The notes: generated by a model from the sequence alone, not told the origin. A DNA stretch of 64,000 nucleotides from Gemmatimonadota bacterium (GCA_016713785.1 JADJOM010000003.1:1755501-1819500), one strand, 5' to 3'. Positions 1-7,958 are shown, counted from the stretch's first letter. Translations and numbers: made by a program.

Positions 1-867
1 GCGCTGTTCGGCAGCGATCGCCTCGGGGTCGGCGCATTTGCCCTCACGCCACTCGCGGGGCATGCGGCGGGCTGGCTCCTGCTCGCGGCCCTGACCAAGA
101 TGATCATCACGGGGCTGTGCGTGGCCGCGGCGGAGGTGGGTGGGCTCTTCGCCCCGGCGCTGGTCACCGGCGGCCTGGCCGGGGCCGCGCTGGGCCAGCT
201 GGCCATCGCCTCCGGCCTGGCCCCGGCCGGTTCCCTGCCGGCGTTCGCCCTCCTCGGCATGGCGGCGCTGGTGGCCGGCAGCGCGCACGCCCCGCTCACC
301 GCGATCTTCATCGTGCTCGAACTCTCCGGTGACTGGGGCCTGATCCTTCCCCTGTTGCTCTCGGCGGCCCTGGCCCTGGTGGTGGCGCGCGGCCTGAACC
401 CGGAATCGGTGTACACGGAGTGGCTGGCACGGCGCGGGGTGCACATTGCCCACGGGACCGACGAGGGACTGCTGTCACGCCTTCGGGTGGCTGAAGCGAT
501 GAGCCGGGACGCGACCGTCCTGCTGGACACGCTGCCCGCCGGGCTGGCGCTGGCGCAGGTGGAGGGCAGCAGCCAGCTCGAGTTTCCGCTGGTCGACGCC
601 CGGGGCCATCTCACCGGGATGCTCACGGTGGTGGACTGGCGCCGCGCGAGCCGCCGCCCCCAGGAGGAACTCGCCGGACCCATCGCCACGGTGGCCAGCC
701 CCGCGGGCTCCAGCGTGGTGCCCGCCGACACCCTGCTGACCACGCTCCGGCGGCTCTCCGAGGGGAGTGCGGCCCTGCTGCCGGTGGTGGATCCCGCCAC
801 CGGGGTGGTGCTGGGCGCGATCGGGCGGCGGGAGGTGTTCGCGGCGTACGAGCGGGCCCGCGCCTGA
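1..867 (+). CDS. ClC-family chloride channel/transporter with C-terminal CBS pair (5' truncated by window)
   Basis: The reading frame is open from the first base, so the gene begins upstream; 288 C-terminal residues are visible. The first half holds hydrophobic helices and a GGLFAPALVTGG stretch, which matches the GGxFxPxLxxG anion-selectivity motif before helix N of ClC proteins. From about residue 155 the chain becomes soluble and forms two CBS repeats, which in this family bind adenine nucleotides and gate transport. ClC proteins move chloride, or exchange chloride for protons, across the inner membrane. The upstream selectivity motifs lie outside the window, so channel and antiporter cannot be told apart. 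The next gene converges from the minus strand 7 bases downstream. Confidence 0.85.
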   Translation, partial: ALFGSDRLGVGAFALTPLAGHAAGWLLLAALTKMIITGLCVAAAEVGGLFAPALVTGGLAGAALGQLAIASGLAPAGSLPAFALLGMAALVAGSAHAPLTAIFIVLELSGDWGLILPLLLSAALALVVARGLNPESVYTEWLARRGVHIAHGTDEGLLSRLRVAEAMSRDATVLLDTLPAGLALAQVEGSSQLEFPLVDARGHLTGMLTVVDWRRASRRPQEELAGPIATVASPAGSSVVPADTLLTTLRRLSEGSAALLPVVDPATGVVLGAIGRREVFAAYERARA

Positions 868-874
868 GGGCAGG

Positions 875-1648
875 CTACACCCGGCTCCGGGTCTTGCCCC
901 GGGCAAAGCTGGCCAGCACGCCCCGGGGCCCCAGGGGGGCCAGGCCCCGGCTCGCCACCCCCGCGATCCGCCGCGCGGTGGCGGAGAGGTGGCTCGGGGT
1001 GGCAAAGCGGAGGATCCGGGCCACGGTGGCCACGTCGTACCCCGGATTGCGGAGCAGGTCCGCCGCGCAGGCGATCCGCGTCAGGTCGATCACCCGCTTG
1101 AGGTTCGGCGCACCGCCGGCGCCGAACTGCCGCGACAGGTGCTCCCGCGAGCAGCCCAGCGTCCGGGCGATCTCCGCGGTGCGCAGCGGCTGGTCCACCC
1201 GGGCCAGCAGCGCCTGCCAGACCTGCTGCTGCAGGGTCTCCGTCAGGCGCAGCACCCGCACCGCGTCACGCAGCGCCACCTCCCGCTCCGCGGCCGCCGA
1301 GTGCCGGACCACGAGGTCGCCGGCCACCGCGTTGTCCACCCCATCCACCAGGACCAGGCGCACGTCGCCCTCCGCCAGCCGGAGCAGCAGCGGCGCGTCG
1401 TCGGGCCGGAAGGGGGCGAACGCGATCCACGGCACCTGGGGAAACGCCGTGCGGAGCGGGGCGAGGTCGGCCGGCGGCGTGGCCACCGGCGAGAAGATCA
1501 CCGCGTCCACGAGGCGGGTGGCGAAGAGCTGGCGCAGCTGGGGGACGGTGCGGCACGCCGTCACCGTCCAGGGCGAGGCGGGCGGGAGGCTCCGGCGCAG
1601 CGCCTGGGCGGCTTCCGCGCCGCCGGTGAGCGCGGCGACGACCGGCAT
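875..1648 (-). CDS. AraC-type helix-turn-helix regulator with receiver-like N-terminal half
   Basis: A 257-residue protein. The C-terminal part (about 140-235) has the double helix-turn-helix layout of AraC/XylS regulators, including RTAEIARTLGCSREHLSRQF, followed by a second recognition-helix region. The N-terminal 120 residues look like an alpha/beta fold of receiver type, but I do not see a convincing phospho-acceptor Asp pocket, so it may be a pseudo-receiver. Its ATG overlaps the TGA of the upstream nudix gene (TGATG), which implies translational coupling with the mla/nudix transcript. The target genes are unknown. The regulator class is well supported; the signal it senses is not. Confidence 0.75.
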   Translation of the reverse strand: MPVVAALTGGAEAAQALRRSLPPASPWTVTACRTVPQLRQLFATRLVDAVIFSPVATPPADLAPLRTAFPQVPWIAFAPFRPDDAPLLLRLAEGDVRLVLVDGVDNAVAGDLVVRHSAAAEREVALRDAVRVLRLTETLQQQVWQALLARVDQPLRTAEIARTLGCSREHLSRQFGAGGAPNLKRVIDLTRIACAADLLRNPGYDVATVARILRFATPSHLSATARRIAGVASRGLAPLGPRGVLASFARGKTRSRV

Positions 1649-2166
1649 CAGCTGCCCGCGGTGGCCGGCGGCGCGGGCGGGGCGGCGTCGGCGGGCCGCC
1701 GGGGCCGGCCCTGCCCCATGGCCACCAGGGTCCGGGCCATCTCCCCGGCGCGCTTGAGCACGCCGCGCGCGTTGTCATACGACAGCTGCTCCAGCGCGGC
1801 CTCGAGCTCCAGCCACCGGAAGTCGGTGATCCCCTCGTCCTGCTGCGGGACCACGTCGGCGGCGGCGCTCTCGAACAGGAAGAAGTGGCAGTACTTGTGG
1901 ATGTACCGGCCGCGGAAGCGGAAGTGCCAGTCGATGATCCGGATCGGGCCGAGCATCACCAGGTCGCTGAGGCCGGTCTCCTCCGCGGTCTCGCGGAAGG
2001 CGGCCTCGGCCGGCGACTCCTCGCCCTCGAGGTGTCCCTTGGGAAAGCCCCAGTGTTCGTAGGGGTCGCGGATCAGGAGGAACCGGGCGCTGGTATCGGG
2101 CTGGCGGCGGAAGACGATGCCGCCGGCGGAGACCTCGCGTTCCGGCTTGCGCTTGGGCTTGGCCAC
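1648..2166 (-). CDS. Nudix hydrolase
   Basis: A 172-residue protein with a complete Nudix box: G44, E50, R58, E59, E62, E63 and G65 are in the canonical GX5EX7REUXEEXGU spacing. This motif binds Mg2+ and hydrolyses nucleoside diphosphates linked to another moiety. The HWGFPKGHLE segment and the aromatic YIHKYCHFFLF strand recall the diadenosine-polyphosphate/8-oxo-dGTP branch, but the substrate cannot be read from sequence. The last 25 residues are a Pro/Ala-rich tail. The start codon follows the mlaD stop directly and the end overlaps the AraC-type gene, so it sits mid-operon. Confidence 0.85.
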   Translation of the reverse strand: MAKPKRKPEREVSAGGIVFRRQPDTSARFLLIRDPYEHWGFPKGHLEGEESPAEAAFRETAEETGLSDLVMLGPIRIIDWHFRFRGRYIHKYCHFFLFESAAADVVPQQDEGITDFRWLELEAALEQLSYDNARGVLKRAGEMARTLVAMGQGRPRRPADAAPPAPPATAGS

Positions 2167-3170
2167 TAGAACACCGAGAACTTGAAGTACTTCCGGGGAT
2201 TCATCTGGATGTCGGCGATGAGCCGCCGCATTTCCTGCATGGTCTCGATCGTCTCGTTGTAGAGGGCCGGGTCCTTGGCCAGCAGGCCGATGGTCCCCTG
2301 CCCCGACTGGATCCCGGTCAGGATGGAGTCGGCCGCCAGCAGGGTCCGCACCAGGCTCGCCTCCTGGCCCCGCGCGGTGGCGAGCAGGGCGCGGAGGTCC
2401 TGCGACGCGGCGCGGAGGTCACCGGAGCCGCTCCGGGCGTTGTCGAGGATCTCCTGCAGCTGGTGGTCGGCGGTGGCCGAGTCCACCCGGGCCAGGGTGT
2501 TCTCCAGGTGGCCGGAGGCGCTGAGCACGGCGTCGGAGGTGCGCTCGACGTTGCTGGTGACCTGGTTGAGCCGCCCCGTCTGGCTCTCGGTGAAGCGCAC
2601 CAGCTTGTCGGCGATCTCGCCGAAGTCGCGGATGCTCCGCCGCAGCTCCGCCACCGCGCTCGAGTCGAAGGTCTCCTGCACCCGCGCGGCCACGGCGGCG
2701 ATATCGGTGGCGATGCGGCCGGCCTGGGCGGTGAGCTGCCCCACGTCGGGGAGGGTGGCCCCGGGCCAGCGGTCGCCGCCGGGCCGCGCGGTCTCGGCCA
2801 GCATGATCCGGACGTTCGGGTCGTCCTGGGGCTGGTCCCGGGAGATGATCGTGGCGCCCCATTCACCGAAGAGGCTCTGCGAAGCCGCGATCACCGCGGG
2901 CTTGGCCGGCAGCTCCACGCCCAGGTACACCTTGAGGTCGGCCTCCACGAACTGGTCGGCCAGCCGGATCGCCTCCACCCGCCCCACGCGCACGCCGCGG
3001 TAGGTGACCGGCGCGCCGGGGGTGAGGCCGCCCACGGTGCGGAACCGCGCCACGTGCAGCGACTCCCGCTGCCCGATGTCCGACTCCGACAGCCACAGCG
3101 CCCCGCCCACCACCACGAGCAGCGTGACGAGGAGCACCAGCCCGACGAGGAACTCGTTCCGCCCCTTCAT
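2166..3170 (-). CDS. mlaD: MCE-domain lipid-transport protein, MlaD-like
   Basis: A 334-residue protein with a short basic N-terminus, one transmembrane helix (about 9-28) and one MCE domain (about 35-115, containing TVGGLTPGAPVTYRGVRVG). A long helical, probably coiled-coil tail follows. This is the architecture of periplasmic substrate-binding subunits of MCE/Mla transporters, which form hexameric rings anchored in the inner membrane and shuttle phospholipids between the membranes. It is longer than E. coli MlaD (about 180 aa) because of the tail, as in Mce-type homologues. The gene overlaps the end of mlaF by 4 bases and belongs to mlaE-mlaF-mlaD. Confidence 0.85.
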   Translation of the reverse strand: MKGRNEFLVGLVLLVTLLVVVGGALWLSESDIGQRESLHVARFRTVGGLTPGAPVTYRGVRVGRVEAIRLADQFVEADLKVYLGVELPAKPAVIAASQSLFGEWGATIISRDQPQDDPNVRIMLAETARPGGDRWPGATLPDVGQLTAQAGRIATDIAAVAARVQETFDSSAVAELRRSIRDFGEIADKLVRFTESQTGRLNQVTSNVERTSDAVLSASGHLENTLARVDSATADHQLQEILDNARSGSGDLRAASQDLRALLATARGQEASLVRTLLAADSILTGIQSGQGTIGLLAKDPALYNETIETMQEMRRLIADIQMNPRKYFKFSVF

Positions 3171-3928
3171 GCGCCCGCCACCGCCGGCAGCAGCCGGTCC
3201 GGGTCGGAGGGACGCCCCTCGATGAAGTTCCGCACCACCGGGTCGTCGGTGTGGCGGATCTCCTCGATGGTCCCGACCTGCCGGATCCGGCCCTGGTAGA
3301 GCATCGCGATGCGGTCTCCAACGGTGTAGGCGCTGCGCATGTCGTGGGTGACCACCACGCTGGTCACGCCCAGCTCCTGCCGGGCGCGGACCATCAGCTC
3401 GTCGATCACGGCGCTGGTCACGGGATCGAGGCCGGTGGTGGGTTCATCGTAGAGAATGTAGCGCGGCCTGAGCGCGATCGCCCGGGCAATGCCGACCCGC
3501 TTGCGCATGCCGCCCGAGAGCTCCGCCGGGAACCGCTCCTCCGCCCCGGGCAGGTCCACCAGCCGCAGGCTCTCCCGCACCCGGGTGGCCACCTCGTCGG
3601 GGCCGAGGCCGCGCCGCGTGAGCCCCATCCGGATGTTGTCCGCGACGGTCATGGAGTCGAACAGCGCCGCGAACTGGAAGACGTAGCCCACCTGGCCCCG
3701 GAGGGCCGAGAGCGCCTCCGCGCCCAGCTGGTGCACCACCGCGCCGTCCACCTCCACCTGGCCCTGGTCGGGCGCCAGCAGCCCGACGATGTGCTTCAGC
3801 GCCACGCTCTTGCCGGTGCCGGAGAAGCCGATGATCACCGTGGTCTGGCCGTCGGGAATGTCGAGCGTCATCCCCTCCAGCACCACCTTGGCCCCGAAGG
3901 CCTTGTGCACGTCGGTGAAGCGGATCAT
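3167..3928 (-). CDS. mlaF: ABC transporter ATPase of the MCE/Mla system
   Basis: A 253-residue ATPase with Walker A GFSGTGKSVAL, signature LSGGMRKRVGIARAIA and Walker B YILYDEPTTGLDP, followed by the H-loop THD. The GMRKRVG form of the signature is typical of MlaF/Ttg2A proteins. It powers lipid transport through the MlaE permease on the cytoplasmic side of the inner membrane. It lies 7 bases after mlaE and overlaps mlaD, so the three genes should be co-translated. No MlaB (STAS), MlaC or MlaA is encoded nearby, which is common outside Proteobacteria. Confidence 0.92.
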   Translation of the reverse strand: MIRFTDVHKAFGAKVVLEGMTLDIPDGQTTVIIGFSGTGKSVALKHIVGLLAPDQGQVEVDGAVVHQLGAEALSALRGQVGYVFQFAALFDSMTVADNIRMGLTRRGLGPDEVATRVRESLRLVDLPGAEERFPAELSGGMRKRVGIARAIALRPRYILYDEPTTGLDPVTSAVIDELMVRARQELGVTSVVVTHDMRSAYTVGDRIAMLYQGRIRQVGTIEEIRHTDDPVVRNFIEGRPSDPDRLLPAVAGA

Positions 3929-3935
3929 GGCCGGC

Positions 3936-4685
3936 TCACAGCAGCACCAGCGCCCAGAAGGCGTCGAGCACCAGGATCGCCTCGCACCCGATGACCACGG
4001 CCCGGGTGGTGTTGCGGCCCACCCCCTCCGCCCCGCCGCGGGTGGCCAGCCCCATCAGGCAGCCGGCCAGCGTCACCGCCGCGCCGAAGCTCGCCGCCTT
4101 GATCAGGCCGAACCAGATGTCCTTGAAACGGTAGAAGAGGCGGAGCCCCTTCACGAACTCGAGGGTGGAGAGGTCGAGCAGGTTGATGGCCGTGATCCAC
4201 CCCGCCGTGACCCCGAGCGCCACCGCCAGCGCGGTGACCACCGGGAACATCAGCATGCCCGCCACCACGCGGGGGACCACCAGGTAGCTGTTGGGGTTGT
4301 AGGCCAGGGTCTCGAGCGCGTCGACCTGCTCGGTGACCCGCATGGTCCCGACTTCGGCGGCGATGTTGGCGCCGACCCGGCCGGCGAGGGCCAGCCCGGT
4401 GAGCACCGGGCCGAGCTCCATCATGATGGTCTTCCCCACCAGCGCGCCCACGAAGTAGAGGGGGACGGCGCCGGTGAAGATGTACTTGGAGAGGAGCGAC
4501 AGGACGATGCCGGTGAAGGTCGCGATGAACAGGGCGATGGGCACGGAGTCCACGCCGAGGCGCCGCATCTGGGGCAGCACGTGGGGTGCCCAGGTCCGGA
4601 CGTCGGCGACCGCATGCGCGCTGTCGATGCCCCACCGGCCCACCCGGGCCACCCAGGGGGCACGCGAGGAAGAGGCCTGATTCAC
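3936..4685 (-). CDS. mlaE: MlaE-type ABC permease
   Basis: A 249-residue integral membrane protein beginning at a GTG (VNQASSSR). The frame is open further upstream but has no better start there. It shows the permease hallmark LGPVLTGLALAGRVGANIAAE followed by EQVDALETLAYNP, which is highly conserved in MlaE/YrbE proteins, and about five hydrophobic segments. It forms the transmembrane core that MlaF energises and to which the MlaD ring docks. It is the first gene of the five-gene unit mlaEFD-nudix-araC on the minus strand. About 100 bases separate it from the sigma-factor gene upstream. Confidence 0.9.
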   Translation of the reverse strand: MNQASSSRAPWVARVGRWGIDSAHAVADVRTWAPHVLPQMRRLGVDSVPIALFIATFTGIVLSLLSKYIFTGAVPLYFVGALVGKTIMMELGPVLTGLALAGRVGANIAAEVGTMRVTEQVDALETLAYNPNSYLVVPRVVAGMLMFPVVTALAVALGVTAGWITAINLLDLSTLEFVKGLRLFYRFKDIWFGLIKAASFGAAVTLAGCLMGLATRGGAEGVGRNTTRAVVIGCEAILVLDAFWALVLL

Positions 4686-4788
4686 GCCGGCTAAGGTAGG
4701 AGCGGGAGCCGCGATGCGTAAGGGGACGCGCGGGTCGGTACGGCGGAGGGGCGGGACCGGAACGGCCCCGCCCCGGCAGGCCGCAGGC

Positions 4789-5841
4789 CTAGGCCGCGAA
4801 GCTGGCCAGCGCCTTGCCCACGTCACCCTCGCGCAGCCGCTTGAGGGCACGGTCGCGCAGCTGGCGGACCCGCTCGCGGGTGACGCCAAGCATCCCGCCG
4901 ATCTCCTCGAGGGTGTGCTCGCGGCCGCCGTCGAGGCCGAAGTACAGCCGCAGCACCTTGGCATCGCGCGACGGGAGGGTGTTGAGCGCGTTCTCGATCT
5001 CGTCGGTGAGGAACCGGTCCATCGCCTGCTCCTCGGCGTCGGACTGGTCGTCGGCGATGAAGCGCTCGATGAGGGAGCGGTCGCCATCGGGGTCGAGGGG
5101 CGCGTCGAGCCGCACGTCGCTGGTGTTGAGCGCGGCCAGCGACTGCACCACCTCCAGCGAGAGCCCGGTGGACTTGGCGATCTCCTCGGGGGTCGGCTCC
5201 CGGCGGAGCTCCTGCCGGAGCGCCTCGGCGGTGCGCACGATGCGCGAGAGGTCGGCGGTGCGGTTGAGGGGCACCCGCACGGTGCGGCCCTGGCGCGCCA
5301 GCGAGGCCAGGATGGCCTGCCGGATCCACCAGACCGCGTAGGAGATGAACTTGACCCCCTGGTCGGGATCGAACTTCCGCGCGGCGGTCAGCAGCCCGAC
5401 GTTGCCCTCGCCGATCAGGTCGGTGAGCGGGAGGCCGCGGTTCTGGTACTTCTTGGCCACCGAGATGACGAAGCGGAGGTTGCGCTTGACCAGCTCCTGC
5501 ATGGCCTCGGGGTCGCCCTCGCGCACCAGCCGGGCGATGGCGATCTCCTGGGGCGTGGTGAGCAGCGGCGTCTGGCTCACCTCGTAGAGGTACTGGTCCA
5601 GGATGTCGCGGTCGGCATCGTAGACGCCGAGCGTCTTCGAGGTCTCCCGCTTGCCCCGGCGCGGCTTCTTGGTGGGCTGGTTGTTCACCAGGATCTGCTG
5701 CACCGGGGTGAGCTTGCGCTCGCGCACCGGGGCGGGCTCGGCCGCGGCCTCCTTGGCCTTGCGGGGCTTGGCGGCGGCCTTGACCGGCTTGGCGGCCTTG
5801 GCTTTCTCTGGCTTGGCGCTGGACCCGTTCTTCTTCTTCAC
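4789..5841 (-). CDS. RNA polymerase sigma-70 family factor (group 1/2) with Lys/Ala-rich N-terminus
   Basis: A 350-residue sigma factor with regions 1.2, 2, 3 and 4: DQYLYEVSQTPLLT (1.2), DLIGEGNVGLL and KFISYAVWWIRQAI (2.2-2.4), and the 4.2 helix-turn-helix EEIGGMLGVTRERVRQLRDR. Region 1.1 is replaced by about 75 residues very rich in Lys, Ala and Pro. I chose GTG at 5841 because GGAGGGG lies about 8 bases upstream. An ATG at 5889 would add 16 residues but falls in sequence that also carries a plus-strand tRNA promoter. It directs RNA polymerase to -35/-10 promoters. Whether it is the housekeeping factor or a RpoS-like group 2 paralogue cannot be settled here. Confidence 0.88.
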   Translation of the reverse strand: MKKKNGSSAKPEKAKAAKPVKAAAKPRKAKEAAAEPAPVRERKLTPVQQILVNNQPTKKPRRGKRETSKTLGVYDADRDILDQYLYEVSQTPLLTTPQEIAIARLVREGDPEAMQELVKRNLRFVISVAKKYQNRGLPLTDLIGEGNVGLLTAARKFDPDQGVKFISYAVWWIRQAILASLARQGRTVRVPLNRTADLSRIVRTAEALRQELRREPTPEEIAKSTGLSLEVVQSLAALNTSDVRLDAPLDPDGDRSLIERFIADDQSDAEEQAMDRFLTDEIENALNTLPSRDAKVLRLYFGLDGGREHTLEEIGGMLGVTRERVRQLRDRALKRLREGDVGKALASFAA

Positions 5842-5882
5842 CGCGAAGACCCCTCCGACCCCACGAAAGTAGGCCCGCTCGC

Positions 5883-5912
5883 TTGACATGCCCGGCGGCA
5901 GCCGAGTAGCTT
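5883..5912 (+). promoter_or_regulatory. Putative sigma-70 promoter for the tRNA cluster
   Basis: A perfect -35 TTGACA at 5883-5888 is followed, after 18 bases, by TAGCTT at 5907-5912. This would start transcription near 5919, about 37 bases before the tRNA-Ala. The site lies in the 5' region of the oppositely oriented sigma-factor gene. Confidence 0.45.
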
Positions 5913-5955
5913 GTCGTGCTCCCGATCCGGGGGCCAGCGGGCGCGCAAATATAAT

Positions 5956-6028
5956 GGGGGCGTAGCTCAGTTGGGAGAGCGCGTGAATGGCATTCACGAG
6001 GTCAGGGGTTCGATCCCCCTCGCCTCCA
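5956..6028 (+). tRNA. tRNA-Ala (anticodon GGC)
   Basis: A complete cloverleaf. The acceptor arm GGGGGCG pairs with CGCCTCC with one G-U. The anticodon arm is CGTGA/TCACG with loop ATGGCAT, and the T arm is AGGGG/CCCCT with TTCGATC. The discriminator is A and CCA is not encoded. First of six tRNAs in a row. Confidence 0.97.
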
Positions 6029-6112
6029 CTCTGCGCCCCGCTGGCCCCGGATCGGTGCTCCCCCTCCCTCGCCCATCATCGGCGGCCGGAGCGGGAAGCA
6101 TGACCAGGGTGG

Positions 6113-6141
6113 TTGCGTAGAAGCGATCCGGTCGATAAACT
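6113..6141 (+). promoter_or_regulatory. Putative promoter upstream of tRNA-Gly
   Basis: TTGCGT (6113-6118), a 17-base spacer and TAAACT (6136-6141) are correctly placed to start transcription just before the tRNA-Gly at 6152. The 123-base gap after tRNA-Ala makes an internal promoter plausible. Confidence 0.4.
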
Positions 6142-6151
6142 CCGGCGCTCT

Positions 6152-6224
6152 GCGGGAATAGCTCAGTTGGTAGAGCACAACCTTGCCAAGGTTGGGGTCG
6201 CGGGTTCGAGTCCCGTTTCCCGCT
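6152..6224 (+). tRNA. tRNA-Gly (anticodon GCC)
   Basis: Acceptor GCGGGAA/TTCCCGC, anticodon arm CAACC/GGTTG with loop TTGCCAA, T arm GCGGG/CCCGT. The discriminator is U, as usual for tRNA-Gly, and there is no encoded CCA. Confidence 0.97.
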
Positions 6225-6271
6225 CTGTACACTGCCGAGGCATGCCTTGGCTCGCACACGCAGGAATCCGT

Positions 6272-6345
6272 CGCGGGGTGGAGCAGTCTGGTAGCTCGCC
6301 GGGCTCATAACCCGGAGGTCGTGGGTTCAAATCCCACCCCCGCTA
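6272..6345 (+). tRNA. Initiator tRNA-fMet (anticodon CAT)
   Basis: The acceptor CGCGGGG faces CCCCGCT, leaving an unpaired C1-U72, the mismatch that marks initiator tRNAs for formylation. The anticodon stem CCGGG/CCCGG carries the three consecutive G-C pairs (GGG/CCC) required for P-site binding, with loop CTCATAA. The discriminator is A and CCA is not encoded. Confidence 0.96.
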
Positions 6346-6362
6346 TTCGCAGTCAGCGTTGT

Positions 6363-6387
6363 AGGGGCGAGGCTCCGCCTCGCCCCT
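6363..6387. repeat. Perfect 11-bp inverted repeat with 3-base loop
   Basis: AGGGGCGAGGC, TCC, GCCTCGCCCCT lies between tRNA-fMet and tRNA-Val. No T-run follows on either strand, and a real terminator here would cut off the downstream tRNAs. It resembles the short GC-rich palindromic elements scattered through many environmental genomes. It could also be an RNA-processing hairpin in the tRNA precursor. Confidence 0.6.
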
Positions 6388-6396
6388 CCGCGTTTC

Positions 6397-6470
6397 GGGC
6401 GGTTAGCTCAGTTGGTTAGAGCGCCACGTTGACATCGTGGAGGTCACAAGTTCGAGTCTTGTACCGCCCA
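6397..6470 (+). tRNA. tRNA-Val (anticodon GAC)
   Basis: Acceptor GGGCGGT/ACCGCCC, anticodon arm CCACG/CGTGG with loop TTGACAT, T arm ACAAG/CTTGT. The discriminator is A and CCA is not encoded. The next tRNA starts 2 bases later. Confidence 0.97.
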
Positions 6471-6472
6471 TC

Positions 6473-6546
6473 GGGCCCTTAGCTCAATTGGATAGAGCAT
6501 TTGACTACGGATCAAAAGGTTGGGGGTTCGAGTCCCTCAGGGCCCG
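6473..6546 (+). tRNA. tRNA-Arg (anticodon ACG)
   Basis: Acceptor GGGCCCT/AGGGCCC, anticodon arm TTTGA/TCAAA with loop CTACGGA. A34 is expected to be deaminated to inosine by TadA so that CGN codons are read. The discriminator is G and CCA is not encoded. Confidence 0.96.
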
Positions 6547-6594
6547 TGTAAGCGCCAGGATGGTCCGTGGCGCTCCTCTGCAGGCTGGAGGAAG

Positions 6595-6669
6595 CGGGGC
6601 GTAGCGCAGCCCGGTTAGCGCGCCTGCTTCGGGAGCAGGAGGTCCCGGGTTCAAATCCCGGCGCCCCGA
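6595..6669 (+). tRNA. tRNA-Pro (anticodon CGG)
   Basis: Acceptor CGGGGCG/CGCCCCG, anticodon arm CCTGC/GCAGG with loop TTCGGGA, T arm CCGGG/CCCGG. The discriminator is A and CCA is not encoded. It is the last tRNA of the cluster, 11 bases before a strong hairpin. Confidence 0.97.
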
Positions 6670-6680
6670 TGGAAATGCAC

Positions 6681-6707
6681 AAGGCCCCGCCCAGTCGGCG
6701 GGGCCTT
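6681..6707. terminator. Terminator hairpin between the tRNA cluster and a convergent gene
   Basis: AAGGCCCCGCC and GGCGGGGCCTT form a perfect 11-bp stem with a 5-base loop and short flanking A and T runs. It sits between tRNA-Pro and the convergent gene ending at 6723, so it can terminate both transcripts. Confidence 0.8.
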
Positions 6708-6722
6708 TGCCCGGCCCCGGCG

Positions 6723-7823
6723 CTACGGCGCGGAGGGCTGCGGGTCGGCGGGAGCGACCGGGGCCGGCGGCTCCAGGCGGTACTCCGCCCGCCAGGCCCC
6801 CTCATCAAGGTACGCGATGTCCGGTGCCCCCAGCCGGGGCCAGCGCGCCAGGTCCCGGTCGCTGACCGAGACCAGGCCGTTGAAGTGCCCCATCGCCCCG
6901 GGGAGCGGCTGGCCGGTCGGGTTGTGGTACTGCGCCACGATCCGGTAGCGGTGATTGGCCCGCAGCCGGAGGCCATCGCCCACGATGCCGTACAGCTTCA
7001 CCGGCATCGCCCGGATCCGGCCCGCGGCATCGAGGTCGGTCCGCACCCGGGTGAGCACCCGACCGGTCTCGGCGTCCTCCAGCCGCAGCTCCTGTCCCCA
7101 GTCGTGCAGGTGCCCGGTGGCCCCGATCAGCCGCACCGACACGGGCAGCCGGAACTCACGGGTGATCTGGTGATCCCCCGGCGGGATGGTGAAGGTGTTG
7201 GGCCGCCCCTTCATGTCGGCCACGTCGAGCGAAAGCGGCAGCACCAGGGTGGGCCGCGGCACCAGGTTCTCCGGGGAGTAGCGGATCCGGAGCGTCATCC
7301 AGACCGCCTCGATGTCGCGTGGCGTCTCGTTGTGCCACATGATGTTGAGGCGAAGCCGGGTCCCGGCCGCCAGCGGCAGCCCGATGGTGTTGGGGAGCAT
7401 GATGTTCGGCGTCTCGCGCCCCACCGCCATCATCTTTTCCTGCATCGGCAGCAGCAACTGGCGCCGGTCCTGGTTGATGATCTGCAGGTGGTGCAGCACC
7501 CGCTGCGACACCTTCTTCCCCTCGGCGTCGCGCAGTTCCATCCGGAACCCCCGGCCGGTGCCCCCGACCGGCCACGCGAACTTGTAGTTGAACTGCGGCA
7601 TCTGGGCCTCGTCGTGCCCGGCGTGCGCATGGCCGCCCGCGCCCCCCGGCGCCATCGACGGCAGCACGAACGGCCCGATCGTCAGCACCACGTCGTGATG
7701 GGCGGAATCGACGGCCACGCTGAACGCCGCCTCCAGCACCTCGTCCTGGGCGGTGAGGGCCTGGGGCGGCGTGACGAGCAGCAGCCCCAGCGCGGCGAGG
7801 AACCACACCGGCTGGCGTGTCAT
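6723..7823 (-). CDS. Exported copper-monooxygenase-like (PHM-fold) protein
   Basis: A 366-residue protein with a clear signal peptide (hydrophobic core LAALGLLLV, cleavage likely after ALTAQ) and a His-rich patch near residue 65 (GGHAHAGHDEA). Two segments recall copper type II, ascorbate-dependent monooxygenases: LHHLQIINQ, like the double-His CuH site, and GATGHLHDWGQ, like the HxH CuM site that follows a beta strand. Residues near the C-terminus (GHFNGL) fall where a further ligand would be expected. It probably acts in the periplasm or outside the cell. Hydroxylase activity is unproven; copper binding or sensing is an alternative. Confidence 0.5.
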   Translation of the reverse strand: MTRQPVWFLAALGLLLVTPPQALTAQDEVLEAAFSVAVDSAHHDVVLTIGPFVLPSMAPGGAGGHAHAGHDEAQMPQFNYKFAWPVGGTGRGFRMELRDAEGKKVSQRVLHHLQIINQDRRQLLLPMQEKMMAVGRETPNIMLPNTIGLPLAAGTRLRLNIMWHNETPRDIEAVWMTLRIRYSPENLVPRPTLVLPLSLDVADMKGRPNTFTIPPGDHQITREFRLPVSVRLIGATGHLHDWGQELRLEDAETGRVLTRVRTDLDAAGRIRAMPVKLYGIVGDGLRLRANHRYRIVAQYHNPTGQPLPGAMGHFNGLVSVSDRDLARWPRLGAPDIAYLDEGAWRAEYRLEPPAPVAPADPQPSAP

Positions 7824-7958
7824 GAGGTTCTCACGATGGAGGAATGAGGCGAACTCCGTCCGCGAATACTAACGCGATCCCCGGACGCTGCCGCCGGGCC
7901 GGCTCGAGACGCGACGCCCGCTTGCCCGGGCCCGCGCGATCGGCTACGGTTGGCGGCC

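Noticed and set aside
5950..5955. TATAAT immediately before tRNA-Ala
   Set aside because: As a -10 element it would start transcription inside the tRNA. The TTGACA/TAGCTT pair upstream is better placed.
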